This document shows, one piece after another, positions 23,509-33,743 of a DNA stretch of 64,000 nt. This stretch comes from Prorocentrum cordatum (lineage: Eukaryota > Sar > Dinophyceae > Prorocentrales > Prorocentraceae). The stretch covers positions 192,501 to 256,500 of the forward strand of contig CAUYUJ010012570.1 of NCBI GenBank assembly GCA_963575745.1, given 5' to 3'. Below the pieces are notes generated by a model. That model searched no databases. It saw only the letters and a list, made by a program, of their open reading frames with translations, and was not told the origin of the DNA. The position numbers and the translations under genes are program-made. Each line of letters starts with the position of its first letter. Within the stretch, counting starts at the first letter, position 1.

Positions 23509-24075
23509 ATACCCCCCTTTCCCTTTTCGCTTGAGACTCGATCCAGGGCAAGTCTGGGCAGGCGGAGGCCACCCGCCAAGGGCGGGCCGTCGTGGCGTCG
23601 TCGTCGTCGTCGTCGTCAACGCCGCCGTCGTCGTTGTCGTTGCCGTCGTCGTCGCTGGAGAGCGAGGAGAAGGAGGCGGAACAGGAGGGAGGAGGAGGAT
23701 GATGATGGGGGGGGGGAAGAGGAGGAGGAGGAGGAGGAGGAGGAGGAGGAGGAGGAGGAGGAGGAGGGAGGAGGAGGAGGAGGAGGAGGAGGAGGAGGAG
23801 GAGGAGGAGGAGGAGGAGGAGGAGGAGGAGGAGGAGGGGGAGAAGGAGTCCTTCATCTCCTCCGGGCCGTCGGCCGATTCGTCGATTTGAAGTCCTGGTC
23901 AGAGCACCCTGGGGTCGATCTCAGATGTGGACGGGGGGGCAGAGGAAGACGTAGGGGAGAAGGACGGGGGTTTACACCGTCCTTCTGTCCTGTCCTTCTC
24001 ACGGGAAGGATAAGGGTGAATTGTGAAAAAGGGCCCGCAGAGCTGGATACCTGGCTCTCGCGGGACGCCTGGGCG
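23509..24075. other. GTC and GGA arrays; no gene
   Basis: GTC-rich 23,592-23,660 and GGA-rich 23,675-23,840, followed by unique sequence. No recognisable coding region. Confidence 0.75.
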
Positions 24076-25130
24076 CGATGATGATGGTGAGGATGATGAT
24101 GATGACGATGATGATGGTGACGATAGCGATGATGAAGAATCATTAGAAGAATTTGATGATGAAGATGACGATGATGATGCTGATTCTGATTTTGATTATG
24201 AGGATGCTGATGGTGAGGATGAGGATGATGATGGTGATGATGCTGATTGTGATGATGATGACGACGATGGTGGTGATGGTTATGCTGCTGGTGCCTCTGA
24301 TGATGCTGGTGATGATGTTGATGACGCTTCTGATGCTGATGCTGATGATGATGATGTCGATGATAGTGATTATGCTTATGATGGTGGCAGTGGTGATGTT
24401 GATGACGATAGTGATGACGATGCCGATGCTGATGATGCTGATGATGAGGTGGACGCTGATGCTGATCCCGATGCCGATGCTAATGATGATGATGACGATG
24501 ATGTTGTGCTGGTGATGAATATGATGAGGCTGATGCTGTTGATGTCGATGATGGTGATGGTGCTTGTGATGGGGATGGTGGTAATACTGCTCATGACGGT
24601 GATGTTGACGATGTCGACGATGATGATTCTGCTGATTATGATGCTGATGCTACTGAGGCTGATAAGGCTGAGGACGATGATGATGATGATGCTTACGGTG
24701 AAGGCGATAGTGATGGCGATGAGAAGGATGAGCATGATGAGGAGGATGAGGATGATGATGGTCAAGATGCGCATGCTGATGCTTATGCTGATGCTGATGC
24801 TTATGACGACGAGGTAGGTGGTGATGATGAGGATGATGGTGATGATGATGATGATGGCACCGGTGACAATGCTGCTGATGGCAACGCTGATGATGATGAT
24901 GGTGATGATGCTGATGGTGATGCTGATGGTGTTGAGGATGGTGATGGTACGGCTGAGGATGTGGATGGAGATGGGGGTTGGGATGGGGGTGGCGATGATG
25001 ATTAGGATGAGGATGAGGATGATGATGATGATGATGATGATGATGCTGGTGGCGGTGCTGATGCTGATGAGTGTGCTGAGATTGATGATGCCGATGATGT
25101 TTATGATCCCGATGATGATGATGCTGATAC

Positions 25131-25165
<35 letters not shown>

Positions 25166-25535
25166 CTGATTGAGATGATCATGATGATGACGATGCTGAT
25201 GGTGATGGTGATGCTGACATCGATGATGATGATGATGATGCTGATGATGATGATGATGATGATGATGCTGTTGATGTTGATACCGGCGACGACGCTGATG
25301 ATTCGGATGACGACGTTGATAACATTTGTTATGATGATGGTGGCTTTGATGATGTTGATGCTGATGTCGAGCATGATGATGCTGATGGTGATGATATGTA
25401 TGATCATCCTGATGGTGATGATCATGTGGTTTTGCTGATGCGAGTGATGCTGATTGTGGTGATAATGTTGATGGCGCTGGTGATAGTGATGGTGATGGTG
25501 ATGATGGTGTCCGTGGTGACGGTGATGATGGTGAT
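24076..25535. repeat. Degenerate (GAT)n array, 1.45 kb
   Basis: GATGATGCTGATGGTGAT-type sequence. The frames give Asp-rich, Met-rich or His/Ile-rich polypeptides on the two strands, including a 264-codon acidic frame at 24,023-24,817. These are taken as translated satellite. A second such array is at 59,665-60,395. Confidence 0.85.
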
Positions 25536-25985
25536 GAGGAGGAGGAGGAGGAAGAGGAGGAAGAGGAGGAAGAGGAGGAAGAGAAGAAGAGGAGGAGGCG
25601 GATAAACAGTCGGAGGTGGAAGAGGATAATCACGAGGACGATAATGAGGGGGGACACGAGACTGAGGCCGAACACGAGGAGGCGGAGATGGACTTGGAGG
25701 GGGCGGGGGAGGGGGAGGAGCCTGTGCCAGCGCGTCGGACGAGGAGTCTGACGAGGACGAGGATGAGGGCGAGCACGAGACTGGGGCCGAACACGAGGAG
25801 GCGGAGATGGACTTGGAGAGGGCGGAGGAGGTGGAGGAGGAGGAGGAGGAGGAGGAGGAGGAGGAGGAGGAGGAGGGAGGAGGAGGAGGAGGAGGTGAAG
25901 GAGGAGGAGGAGGAGGAGGAGGGCAGAAGGGGGAGGAGGGAGGAGGAGGAGGAGGAGGAGGAGGGGGGAGGAAGAGGGAGGCAGA
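25536..25985. repeat. GGA array with 121-bp duplication
   Basis: CACGAGACTGAGGCCGAACA .. GGCGGAGATGGACTTGGAG at 25,657-25,701 recurs at 25,777-25,820 within GGA-rich sequence. Confidence 0.8.
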
Positions 25986-27730
25986 GAAGTCTGCGCCAGC
26001 GCGTCCGATGATGGCGGGGACGCTGCAAGTAGCCCAGCTCTCTGCCGCGGCGCGCGCCACCCGTGCCAATTCGGCCCTGCTCGTGGTGCGCTTGGCATCG
26101 CCTTGCCGGATCAGCCAGACCTCCTTTGGCAACGACCAGCTTCTGCTGCTCACGCGTCCGGCCTCTGGGGGGCACTTGTGGCACCCCAGGTTAGTCAGAG
26201 AAGGCGGCCCGGGGCGACGAGCCAGTGTCCGGGAGGAGGAGGAGGAGGAGGAGGAGGAGGAGGAGGAAGGAGGAAGGAGGAAGGAGGAAGGAGGAGGAGG
26301 AGGAGGATGAGACACGTGGTCGAGAGGTCTTGGGGCCCAGGGCAGGAAAGAGACGTGGTGGCATCGGAGGTCTGGCGGACCGCCTGCACGGGGGAGGCTG
26401 CCGACCTGAGCCTTCAAAGTGGGCGCTGGCAGGGGCTCGCCACGCCAAGCTGCTGGATCACAGCACGTCCTGTGCATCCGTGCGCGAAAAGGCGGCGGGC
26501 GCAGCAGTCCGGCCGGGGCTCGGGGCGGCGGCCCGTGCATGACAAGCGACATCGTTCGGGGCCCCGTCGGCAGCGCCGCCGCCCTCTCTGCCCGCCTCCG
26601 CCCCCCCCTCTCCGATCCCCGGACCTCCGACGGTTCCACGGGCTTACGCCACGTCCGCCGAACCCCCGAAGTGCAGATTCTTCCCTACGGATCCACAGGA
26701 GCGTCCAGGGTGATGGTGGTGTGTAGATATGAATGCGGGCATGACGAAGGAGGAGGAGGAGGAGGAGGAGGAGGAGGAGGAAGGGGAAGAAGAGAAGTCT
26801 CCGTCCCCCTTCTCCGATCCCCAGGCTTCCGGCAAAATTCGATCCCTTCGAGAGGCTGGCCTGGAGGTCTCGGCCCCCGTTCCCTGAGGCCGGCGTCTCG
26901 TCCTGAGTCGTCTCTGCCCCCCGGGATTATGATGTTTCGACTTACCTTAGCCTCGGTCACAAGAGAGAATCAGGAGCACCAGGAAAGTGCCCAAGCCAGG
27001 GAATTTTCACGTGCCGGGCCATGGGAGGCTATAATTGCTCGACATTTCGCTCGCGCGTTGGGCAGACATTCGATGGTTTTCTGGGTGCTCGACAGCAGCA
27101 TAAACCCGGGCCAGCCGCCGCGGCGCTGGCGAAAACGCAGGCAGTACCAGGCACCGAGGATCGAGACCCGCTCAGAGGTCTCGAAGAGAGTTCTCGGACG
27201 AGTGATACCGCGCACTTTAACGGACGACAGCTCGGCACGGCCACTGACAGAGCATACCACGGTCGCTCGTTTCGGGTGTTCGTCCCCGGCCCCATGATAT
27301 TTAATCGCTTCGCTCATTCCGCCGGCCCATAATGCGTAATCGCTGGGGTTTGGCTGCGCGTCCGTGAGCCATGCTGCGCTGATGGGGGGGGAGTTGTTTT
27401 CGGTGGTGGGTGCACCAGTCCGGTGTAGTTGGTTCGACGTTTGCGGCTGTCAGTGGTTTGTGGCGCCATCGTCTGCTCTCATGGGGCTCGCGGATGGTGG
27501 TTTGGCGCGGTCCGCCAATGGAGCCCCGCTTTCTGGAGGTTCCAGGGTTCGGTCGGGCTTTGCCTGCGGTTGCCTCGGCGTGTTTAGGGGTGCTCTGTTT
27601 GTGGTGCGAGGGTGTTGGAGTCAGTGGTCTTCGTACTTGGATGCATCGTTTGCAATTGTGGGTCCGTTCGCATACGGTCATGCCTATGGTCGGGGAGGGG
27701 AACTGAGAGCCTCCGCCGCTTCGGGAAGCA
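25986..27730. other. No gene recognised; small GGA tracts
   Basis: GGA tracts at 26,237-26,305 and 26,748-26,790. A minus-strand frame (26,000-26,230) has non-repetitive sequence with an AELARVARAAAESW helix-like stretch, but nothing I recognise. The rest appears unique and non-coding. Confidence 0.5.
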
Positions 27731-27743
27731 TCCTCGTCGCCGC

Positions 27744-27781
<38 letters not shown>

Positions 27782-27930
27782 CCGTCGTCGTCGCCGCGGT
27801 GTGCCATATGTTGGTGAGCTCGTGGCGAGCGAAAAAGAGGAGGAGGGAGGCGGGGAAAATCTTGTATCAATTGTGCTTTATGTTGGCGTGCTCGTGGCGA
27901 GCGAGAAGGAGGAGGAGGAGGGGGACATTT
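27731..27930. repeat. (GTC)n and an 80-bp duplication
   Basis: GTC/GCC repeats at 27,735-27,800. After them GAGCTCGTGGCGAGCG..AAGAGGAGGAGG is repeated at about 27,815 and 27,888. Confidence 0.75.
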
Positions 27931-27959
27931 GGGAGCCAAGTTTGGTCGTGGACAAGACG

Positions 27960-28905
27960 CGTTTTTTAGAGGCCGTTTGGGGTCTCTTGGGAAGCCTCTC
28001 GAGGGCCTCTTGGCAGTATTTCTAGAGCCTCCTGGGACCTCCTGGTGGCCTCTTGGGGCCTGTTGGGGGCCTCTTGGGGCCTCTCGGGGGCCTCTTGGGG
28101 GCGTTATGAGGTCTCCTGGGGACGTCTTGCGGCTTAGAGCGCGAAATGTCCGTTCCGGTCCCCCGTCGGGGCCCGGTCTTGGAGCCGTCTTGGGGGCATC
28201 TTGGGCCATCTTGGGGGTTTCTGGGGGTCTCTGAGGGCCCTCTGGGGTCGTTTCGGAACGGTCTTGAACCCTCGTAGGCCGTATTGGGGCGATATTGAGG
28301 GCTTTGTGGGCCGTCTTGGAGCGCTAGGAAGCCGAAGAGGCGAGAACGCCAAAATTTCAAAAAACCAATGAGGATCATACATTTTGGCTTGTTGGGGGCC
28401 TCTTGGGAGGTCTCTTGGACGCATCTTGGGGCGTCTTGGGGGCATCTTGGGCCGTCTTGAGGCCTCTTGGGGGCGTTATGAGGTCTCCTGGGGACGTCTT
28501 GCGGCTTAGAGCGCGAAATGTCCGTTCCGGTCCCCCGTCGGGGCCCGGTCTTGGAGCCGTCTTGGGGGCATCTTGGGCCATCTTGGGGGGTTTCTTGGGG
28601 TCTCTCAGGGCCCTCTGGGGTCGTTTCGGAACAGTCTTGAACCCTCGTAGGCCGTATGGGGGCGATATTGAAGGCTTTTTGGGCCGTCTTGAAGTGCTAG
28701 TAAGCCGAAGGGGCGAGAACGTCAAAATCAGCAAAAAAACAATGAAAATCATCAATTTTGGCTTGTTGGGGGCCTCTTGGGAGGTCTCTTGGACGCATCT
28801 TGGGGCGTCTTGGGGGCATCTTGGGCCGTCTTGAGGCCATCTGGGCCGTCTTGGGGCGCTCTTGGCAGGCTGCTGGGCCTGCCACATATTTGGCGTCTCC
28901 TTGGA
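27960..28905. repeat. 373-bp tandem repeat built from TCTTGGGG-like subunits
   Basis: Anchor phrases recur with a 372-374 bp shift: GCGTTATGAGGTCTCCTGGG at 28,101 and 28,473, and ATTTTGGCTTGTTGGGGGCC at 28,381 and 28,755. The two full units are about 95% identical. Each is rich in CTTGGGGGCATCTTGGGC subrepeats. A much diverged relative lies at 49,560-49,870. Frames on the minus strand give RRPKMPPR-type peptides. Confidence 0.9.
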
Positions 28906-29960
28906 GCGCTCCTGGAGCGCTCCAGAGGCCTCAAGGGCCGCGCCCAGGAAGTCCAGCATCTCTGGCCCCCACCCTGCCGGGGACCTGCCGGGGTACTTTT
29001 CGCCCGGGAACTCCTAGGGGCTGCCCCGCGCGCGCGAACTAGAAATACTGTTTACCTGTTGCCGGCGATCTTAGCACGCCCTGGCCCGTTGGGCCGGCGA
29101 ATTTTGACACGGGACGAGGTCGAGGATGCCGCTTGACTTGCCTCAGCCTCCTCCGCTTTTAGACCTTCTCGCGGCTTCAAGCCCCTCCTCGTCCTCGTGT
29201 CAGAAGCCATGGCTCGCGCCATCCGCCTTCCTCACAGTAGGCACACTGAAGGAGGAACTGGCCTGACAACGGGTGCCCCCCACGACACTCTCTTGTCGCT
29301 TCATGGGGCCGCAGAAGCCAAGAGCACCGTGCAAAGCCCAGAGAGTCGACGAAGGATGTCGCCCTAGATTCCTTGGAGCAAGAGCTCTTGTCGTATGCGC
29401 CCTCAGGAGAGACTTTTTGGTGCCCTTGTAGGCTACACCGAGATGTTATGTGTGACCTGCGCCTGGCCAGCAGTCGCCAGAACGAGGGGGTGACTTGCTT
29501 TCGAGTTTCGGAGCCCCGTTCTCAGTTCTCATCGGGGGGACTGCATTTTATGCAATTGCGGGATCACGCTGTGGCGTGACAGCGAGGCGAGCGTCGTGCG
29601 GTTCGGAGTGGATGGTTCATGGCGAGGTCCTCATCGCTGCCCACTGGAGCAAATCATGTTTCTTTCCGTATGCGCACTCTGTAGAGACCAGGGGGGCGGG
29701 GTCCCGAGGCCCGACGCGTGCTCCCGACTCGGCTGCATCTGTGGCCCCTGTTGTCCTCTGACTGGCTCTGTGGCGCATGATCTAGGCGTCCTGGGCGAGC
29801 CCGGGTGGGAAGTCACGCAAGGCGGGACTCGCTTGCGCGCCTTTTCGGCCCGCTGCTCGAAACGGTGGCGGGGGGGGGTCATGCCACGCAAGTGAGCTCG
29901 CCAGAGTCTGAAGGAAAACGGCCTCGAAGACCTCCCGTCGTGACCTTTTCGCGACGTGAT
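28906..29960. other. No gene recognised
   Basis: Roughly 1 kb of unique sequence with overlapping 60-120 codon frames and no motifs. Confidence 0.5.
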
Positions 29961-29961
29961 T

Positions 29962-30120
29962 CAGGAGGGGGAAAACACAGACACAATGAATCGTCGCCTC
30001 CCAGGAAAATATGGGAAACTATGGGAAGTGGGGGGAAGACAAAAACCCAGAAGATATGGGAAAATATGGGGAATCTGCTTATTTGTGTCTATTCATTTGT
30101 GTGTCCCAGTTCCCCTTCAG
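29962..30120 (+). mobile_element. Dispersed repeat S, copy 4
   Basis: Good copy from CAGGAGGGGGAAAACACAG to GTGTCCCAGTTCCCCTT. Contains GGAAAATATGGGAAACTATG and AAGACAAAAACCCAGAAGAT. Confidence 0.8.
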
Positions 30121-30126
30121 TGGTGG

Positions 30127-30450
30127 GCTCTGTCGGCGGCGAGACCGGGGGGAAGTGAGAAGGTGTGGGCCTTCTCAGCAGGCTCAGAAGCCCCCCAGCC
30201 TCCTGAGAGTCAGGAGGGAAAAAAAACACAGACACAGTTAATCCTCGATTCCCCAGAAAATATTGGAAAATATGGGGAATTGGGCGGGAAGACAAAAACC
30301 CAGAATATATGGGGAAATATGGGGAAATATGGGGAATATGTTTATTTGTGTGTATTTATTTGTGTGTCCCAGGGCCCCTTCAGAGAGGTTTTGTAAGCCT
30401 TCCCCGAATACGCATGAGAAACTTCTCCGAAGGCGCGAGGAGGAGAAGCT
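30127..30450. mobile_element. Foldback element G, copy 1, split by an S repeat
   Basis: The left half (TCGGCGGCGAGAC .. CAGCCTCCTGAGAG, 30,127-30,209) and the continuation (GAGAGGTTTTGTAAGCC .. CTTCTCCGAAGGCGCG, from about 30,385) match intact G copies at 30,633-30,905 and 35,602-35,802. S copy 5 lies between them, with GAGAG at both junctions. The right arm of this G copy is missing. Confidence 0.75.
30211..30382 (+). mobile_element. Dispersed repeat S, copy 5 (inserted in G)
   Basis: CAGGAGGGAAAAAAAACACA to TGTCCCAGGGCCCCTT. The best-preserved copy. Its insertion inside a G element defines the ends of S to within a few bases. Confidence 0.8.
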
Positions 30451-30632
30451 GGACAATGGATCTTTCGTGCCGCCAATTCTGCTCAGATCGCCGTTGCGTT
30501 ACAGAGTTGCTCGTCGTGTTTGGTGTCGTAGTTTCGCCACGTTGATCAGACCAGCGCACGCTGTGCTGCGAGTTTGACATGCAGTGTGCCTCATGTAGTT
30601 TCGGACAGGCATCGCGTCTTCCTGCTCCTCTC
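30451..30632 (+). repeat. Repeat D, copy 1
   Basis: GACAATGGAT .. CTGCTCAGATCGCCGTTGCG .. GTGTTTGGTGTCGTAGT .. ATCGCGTCTTCCTGCTCC. It recurs at 35,420-35,601 in the same orientation at about 85% identity, again followed by a G element, so D plus G moved or was duplicated together. Confidence 0.85.
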
Positions 30633-30905
30633 TAGCGGCGAGCCCTGGGGGGAAGTGAGAAGGGGCGGGCCTTCTTAGAAGGCTCGGACGTCCCCCAGCC
30701 TCCCGAGAAGTTTTTTTGTAAGCCTTCCCCGAAGGCGCGGAAATAAACTTCTCCGAAGGCGCGCGGGCTTCCGAGAAGTGCCACCGCCTTCTGAGAAGGC
30801 CGTCTCCTTCATATTTCCCCCCCCTTAGGAGGAGGAGGAGGAGAAGGAGGAGGAGGAGGAGGAGGAGGACTTCTCCTTCATATTTCCCCCCCTCGCTCGC
30901 CGCCG
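30633..30905. mobile_element. Foldback element G, copy 2, with GGA tract in one arm
   Basis: Arms GCGGCGAGC .. AAGTGAGAAGGGGCGGGCCT and the inverted right arm ending TTCCCCCCCTCGCTCGCCGC. The right arm is interrupted by a GGA tract (30,827-30,870). A 21-bp piece (TCTCCTTCATATTTCCCCCC) is present on both sides of the tract. A solo right end is also visible at 32,958-32,990. Confidence 0.8.
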
Positions 30906-31169
30906 AATGTGTTTCTCGGGTCATCATTCGGGTCTGCGGCGGGCGTTCGGGACGATCCAGGCACCCCCGGACCGACCTCGGCGAGGCGCAGCCGCTGCGG
31001 CACATCCCGAGGGCGGAGGACCCAGAAACCACGATTATCCCGGCAAAGCAACCTAACAGCGATGTGTAGAAGCATACCTGGAAGCATTCCCCTTAAGATT
31101 CAGATGAGAATCCAGTTGTAGAATTCTGCTGTTCTCAAAGTCGCAGTCGCATTCGCGATGACAGTCGCA

Positions 31170-32420
31170 GTGGCAACGGCAGTCGCAGTCACAGCCTCAG
31201 CATCAGCCTACATCAGCCTCAGCCTGTCTCAGCCTCAGCCTCAGCCTGCCTCAGCCTCAGCCTCAGCCTGCTTCAGCCTCAGCCTCAGTCTGCCTTCAGC
31301 CTCGGCCTCAGCCTCAGCCTGCCTCAGCCTCAGCCTGCAGCCTCAGCCTCAGCCTCACCTGCCTCAGCCTCAGCCTGCCTCAGCCTCAGCCTCAGCCTGC
31401 CTCAGCCTCAGCCTCAGCCTGCTTCAGCCTCAGCCTCAGTCTGCCTTCAGCCTCGGCCTCAGCCTCAGCCTGCCTCAGCCTCAGCCTGCATCAGCCTCAG
31501 CCTCAGCCTCAGCCTGCCTCAGCATCAGCCTGCCTCAGCCTCAGCCTCAGCCTCAGCCTGCCTCAGCCTCAGCCTCAGCCTGCTTCAGCCTCAGCCTCAG
31601 TCTGCCTCAGCCTCGGCCTCAGCCTCAGCCTGCCTCAGCCTCAGCCTGCATCAGCCTCAGCCTCAGCCTCAGCCTCAGCCTCAGCCTCAGCCTCAGCCTG
31701 CCTCAGCCTCAGCCTCAGCCTGCTTCAGCCTCAGCCTCAGTCTGCCTTCAGCCTCGGCCTCAGCCTCAGCCTGCCTCAGCCTCAGCCTGCATCAGCCTCA
31801 GCCTCAGCCTCAGCCTGCCTCAGCCCAGCCTGCCTCAGCCTCAGCCTCAGCCTGCCTCAGCCTCAGCCTCAGCCTGCAGCCTCAGCCTCAGTCTGCCTTC
31901 AGCCTCGGCCTCAGCCTCAGCCTCAGCCTCAGCCTCATCAGCCTCAGCCTCAGCCTCCTCAGCCTCAGCCTCAGCCTCAGCCTCAGCCTGCCTCAGCCTC
32001 AGCCTCAGCCTGCTTCAGCCTCAGCCTCAGTCTGCCTTCAGCCTCGGCCTCAGCCTCAGCCTGCCTCAGCCTCAGCCTGCATCAGCCTCAGCCTCAGCCT
32101 CAGCCTGCCTTCAGCCTCAGCCTCAGCCTGCCTCAGCCTCAGCCTGCCTCAGCCTCAGCCTCAGCCTGCTCAGCCTCAGCCTCAGTCTGCCTTCAGCCTC
32201 GGCCTCAGCCTCAGCCTGCCTCAGCCTCAGCCTGCATCAGCCTCAGCCTCAGCCTCAGCCTCAGCCTGCCTCAGCATCAGCCTGCCTCAGCCTCAGCCTC
32301 AGCCTCAGCCTCAGCCTCAGCCTGCTTCAGCCTCAGCCTCAGTCTGCCTTCAGCCTCGGCCTCAGCCTCAGCCTGCCGCAGCATCAGCATGCCTTAGCCT
32401 CAGCCTCAGCCTGCATCAGC
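31170..32420. repeat. (CAGCCT)n hexamer array
   Basis: CAGCCTCAGCCTGCCT with higher-order periodicity (TCTGCCTTCAGCCTCGGC recurs about every 160-300 bp). Confidence 0.95.
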
Positions 32421-32785
32421 ATTCAAAATATGGCCCGGGAATGGAGTTCTGGGAACTCGAAGAGCACGAAGTGGCCTACAGTTTGCTCCGGGCATTCAAA
32501 ATCATGCCCAGGAATGGAGTCCTGGGAACTCGAAGACCACGAAGTGGCCTACAGTTGGCTCCGGGCATTCAAAATCATGCCCAGGAGTGGAGTTCTGGGA
32601 ACTCGAAGACCACGAAGTGGCCTACAGTTGGCTTCGGGCATTCAAAATCATGCCCAGGAATGGGATTCTGGGAACTCGAAGACCACGAAGTGGCCTACAG
32701 TTGGCTCCGGGCATTCTAAATCATGCCCAGGAATGGAGTTCTGGGAACTCGAAGACCACGAAGTGCGTTATTGTTGGCTAAAAAA
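32421..32785 (+). repeat. 73-bp tandem repeat, 5 units
   Basis: ATTCAAAATCATGCCCAGGA starts units at 32,421, 32,494, 32,567, 32,640 and 32,713, an exact 73-bp period. Four inverted units lie at 40,370-40,660. Confidence 0.95.
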
Positions 32786-33129
32786 GGAGTCCCCGGTTTC
32801 CCGGGGGGTCCCGGGGCACCCTGTCCGGATCCCGCCCAGACCCCCTTCGGGAGTCATGATGTTTTCTTTTGACCCTACTAGAAACCTATCAGTTTTCGCT
32901 GTTAGGTAAAAACGCCCGAAACCCCAAAAACTCGAAGTTCGAACCTCGAAGTTCGCATTTCCCATTTCCCCCCCTCGCTCGCCGCCGAAGGGTGGTCCCT
33001 TGCCAGCTTCCTCCTCGCTGCTCCCTCCGCTCCTCCCAGCTCGTGCTCTCCGTCACCGACCCTGGACGCCATCGGCGCTCTCCACGACGCGCCTTCCCCC
33101 CCCCCCCCGTCCCTCGGGATCCTATCTTT

Positions 33130-33294
33130 AAGTCGGGGCTGTCCCTGAACAGGAGGGATATTCAAAAATTGTCAAAACAAAGAATAATCAGGGGACTATT
33201 TTTTGGACAATGTTTGAGCATGTTTATGGCATTCGTAGGGGTATTTTTGATTATTCGTCCAAAATCCCCCTGTATGGGGCACAGGCCCGACTGC
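33130..33294. mobile_element. Foldback M, copy 2
   Basis: AAGTCGGGGCTGTCCC .. GGACTATTTTTTGGAC .. ATCCCCCTGTATGGGGCACA followed by GGCCCGACTGC. An 11-bp direct repeat ATCCTATCTTT flanks it (33,119-33,129 and 33,295-33,305). Confidence 0.85.
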
Positions 33295-33368
33295 ATCCTA
33301 TCTTTGGCTCTGCCGTGGGTCTCGAGCTTGACACTGCCCCCGGGGCCTGCAGACGCCCCCGCGGGGTC

Positions 33369-33578
33369 GAAGAACAGACACCGGACCAAAAGCAAAGACT
33401 TTCGGCGCTCCGCGCGGCTCTCTTGGATCCGCGCTGGGCCCCCTCGCCGCCACCCGGCAGCGCCTCGGGCGCGGCTTCGTGGCGCGCTCCGCGCGCCAGG
33501 GAGGGGGATCCAGCTCAGATCCAAGAAATCCGCCCTGAGCGCCAACAGTTCATGTTCGTGCAGTTGTTCTTTCTTCTA
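33369..33578. mobile_element. Foldback F, copy 1
   Basis: Inverted arms with GGCGCTCCGCGCGG..CTTGGATC and, on the right, GATCCAAGAAATCCGCC..GAGCGCC, extending outward to GAAGAACA / TGTTCTTTC. Homologous to 48,410-48,612. Confidence 0.7.
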
Positions 33579-33593
33579 AGCATGGCCCCTAGG

Positions 33594-33743
33594 GTTAAGC
33601 CGGGCCTGTCCCTCTACAGGAGGAATATCCCAAAACAGGCAAAATAATGTCGGGGGGCGATTGTTTAACTCATTTTGCCTATTTCTGAATATTTGTGATT
33701 TTTCGTCCAAAATCCGCCTGTAGTGGGACACGCCCGAGCTAAC
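33594..33743. mobile_element. Foldback M, copy 3
   Basis: GTTAAGCCGGGCCTGTCCCT .. TTTTTCGTCCAAAATCCGCC .. CACGCCCGAGCTAAC. More diverged than the others. The interior contains GGGGGGCGATTGTTTAACTC. Confidence 0.75.

Larger units (their letters stand above)
31034..32909 (+). mobile_element. Minisatellite-bearing TIR element I, copy 1
   Basis: Near its ends is a perfect 12-bp inverted repeat ACCTAACAGCGA (31,051-31,062 and 32,896-32,907). Order: end A with TTCCCCTTAAGATTCAG and GTCGCAGTCGCATTCGCG, a 1.25-kb CAGCCT array, five 73-bp tandem units, then end B. Copy 2 at 40,255-42,302 has the same parts in the same order in inverted orientation. The long SLSLSQPQP frame (31,158-32,909) is a translation of the array. 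Confidence 0.8.

Noticed and set aside
24023-24817. 264-codon acidic frame
   Set aside because: Nearly all of it is degenerate GAT repeat. There is no domain and no start context.
26000-26639. Non-repetitive minus-strand ORF
   Set aside because: No motif recognised, and it is bounded on both sides by GGA arrays that extend the frame artificially.
31158-32909. 583-codon Ser/Leu/Gln/Pro-rich frame
   Set aside because: It is the CAGCCT array of element I. The counterpart in the inverted copy shifts frame repeatedly.
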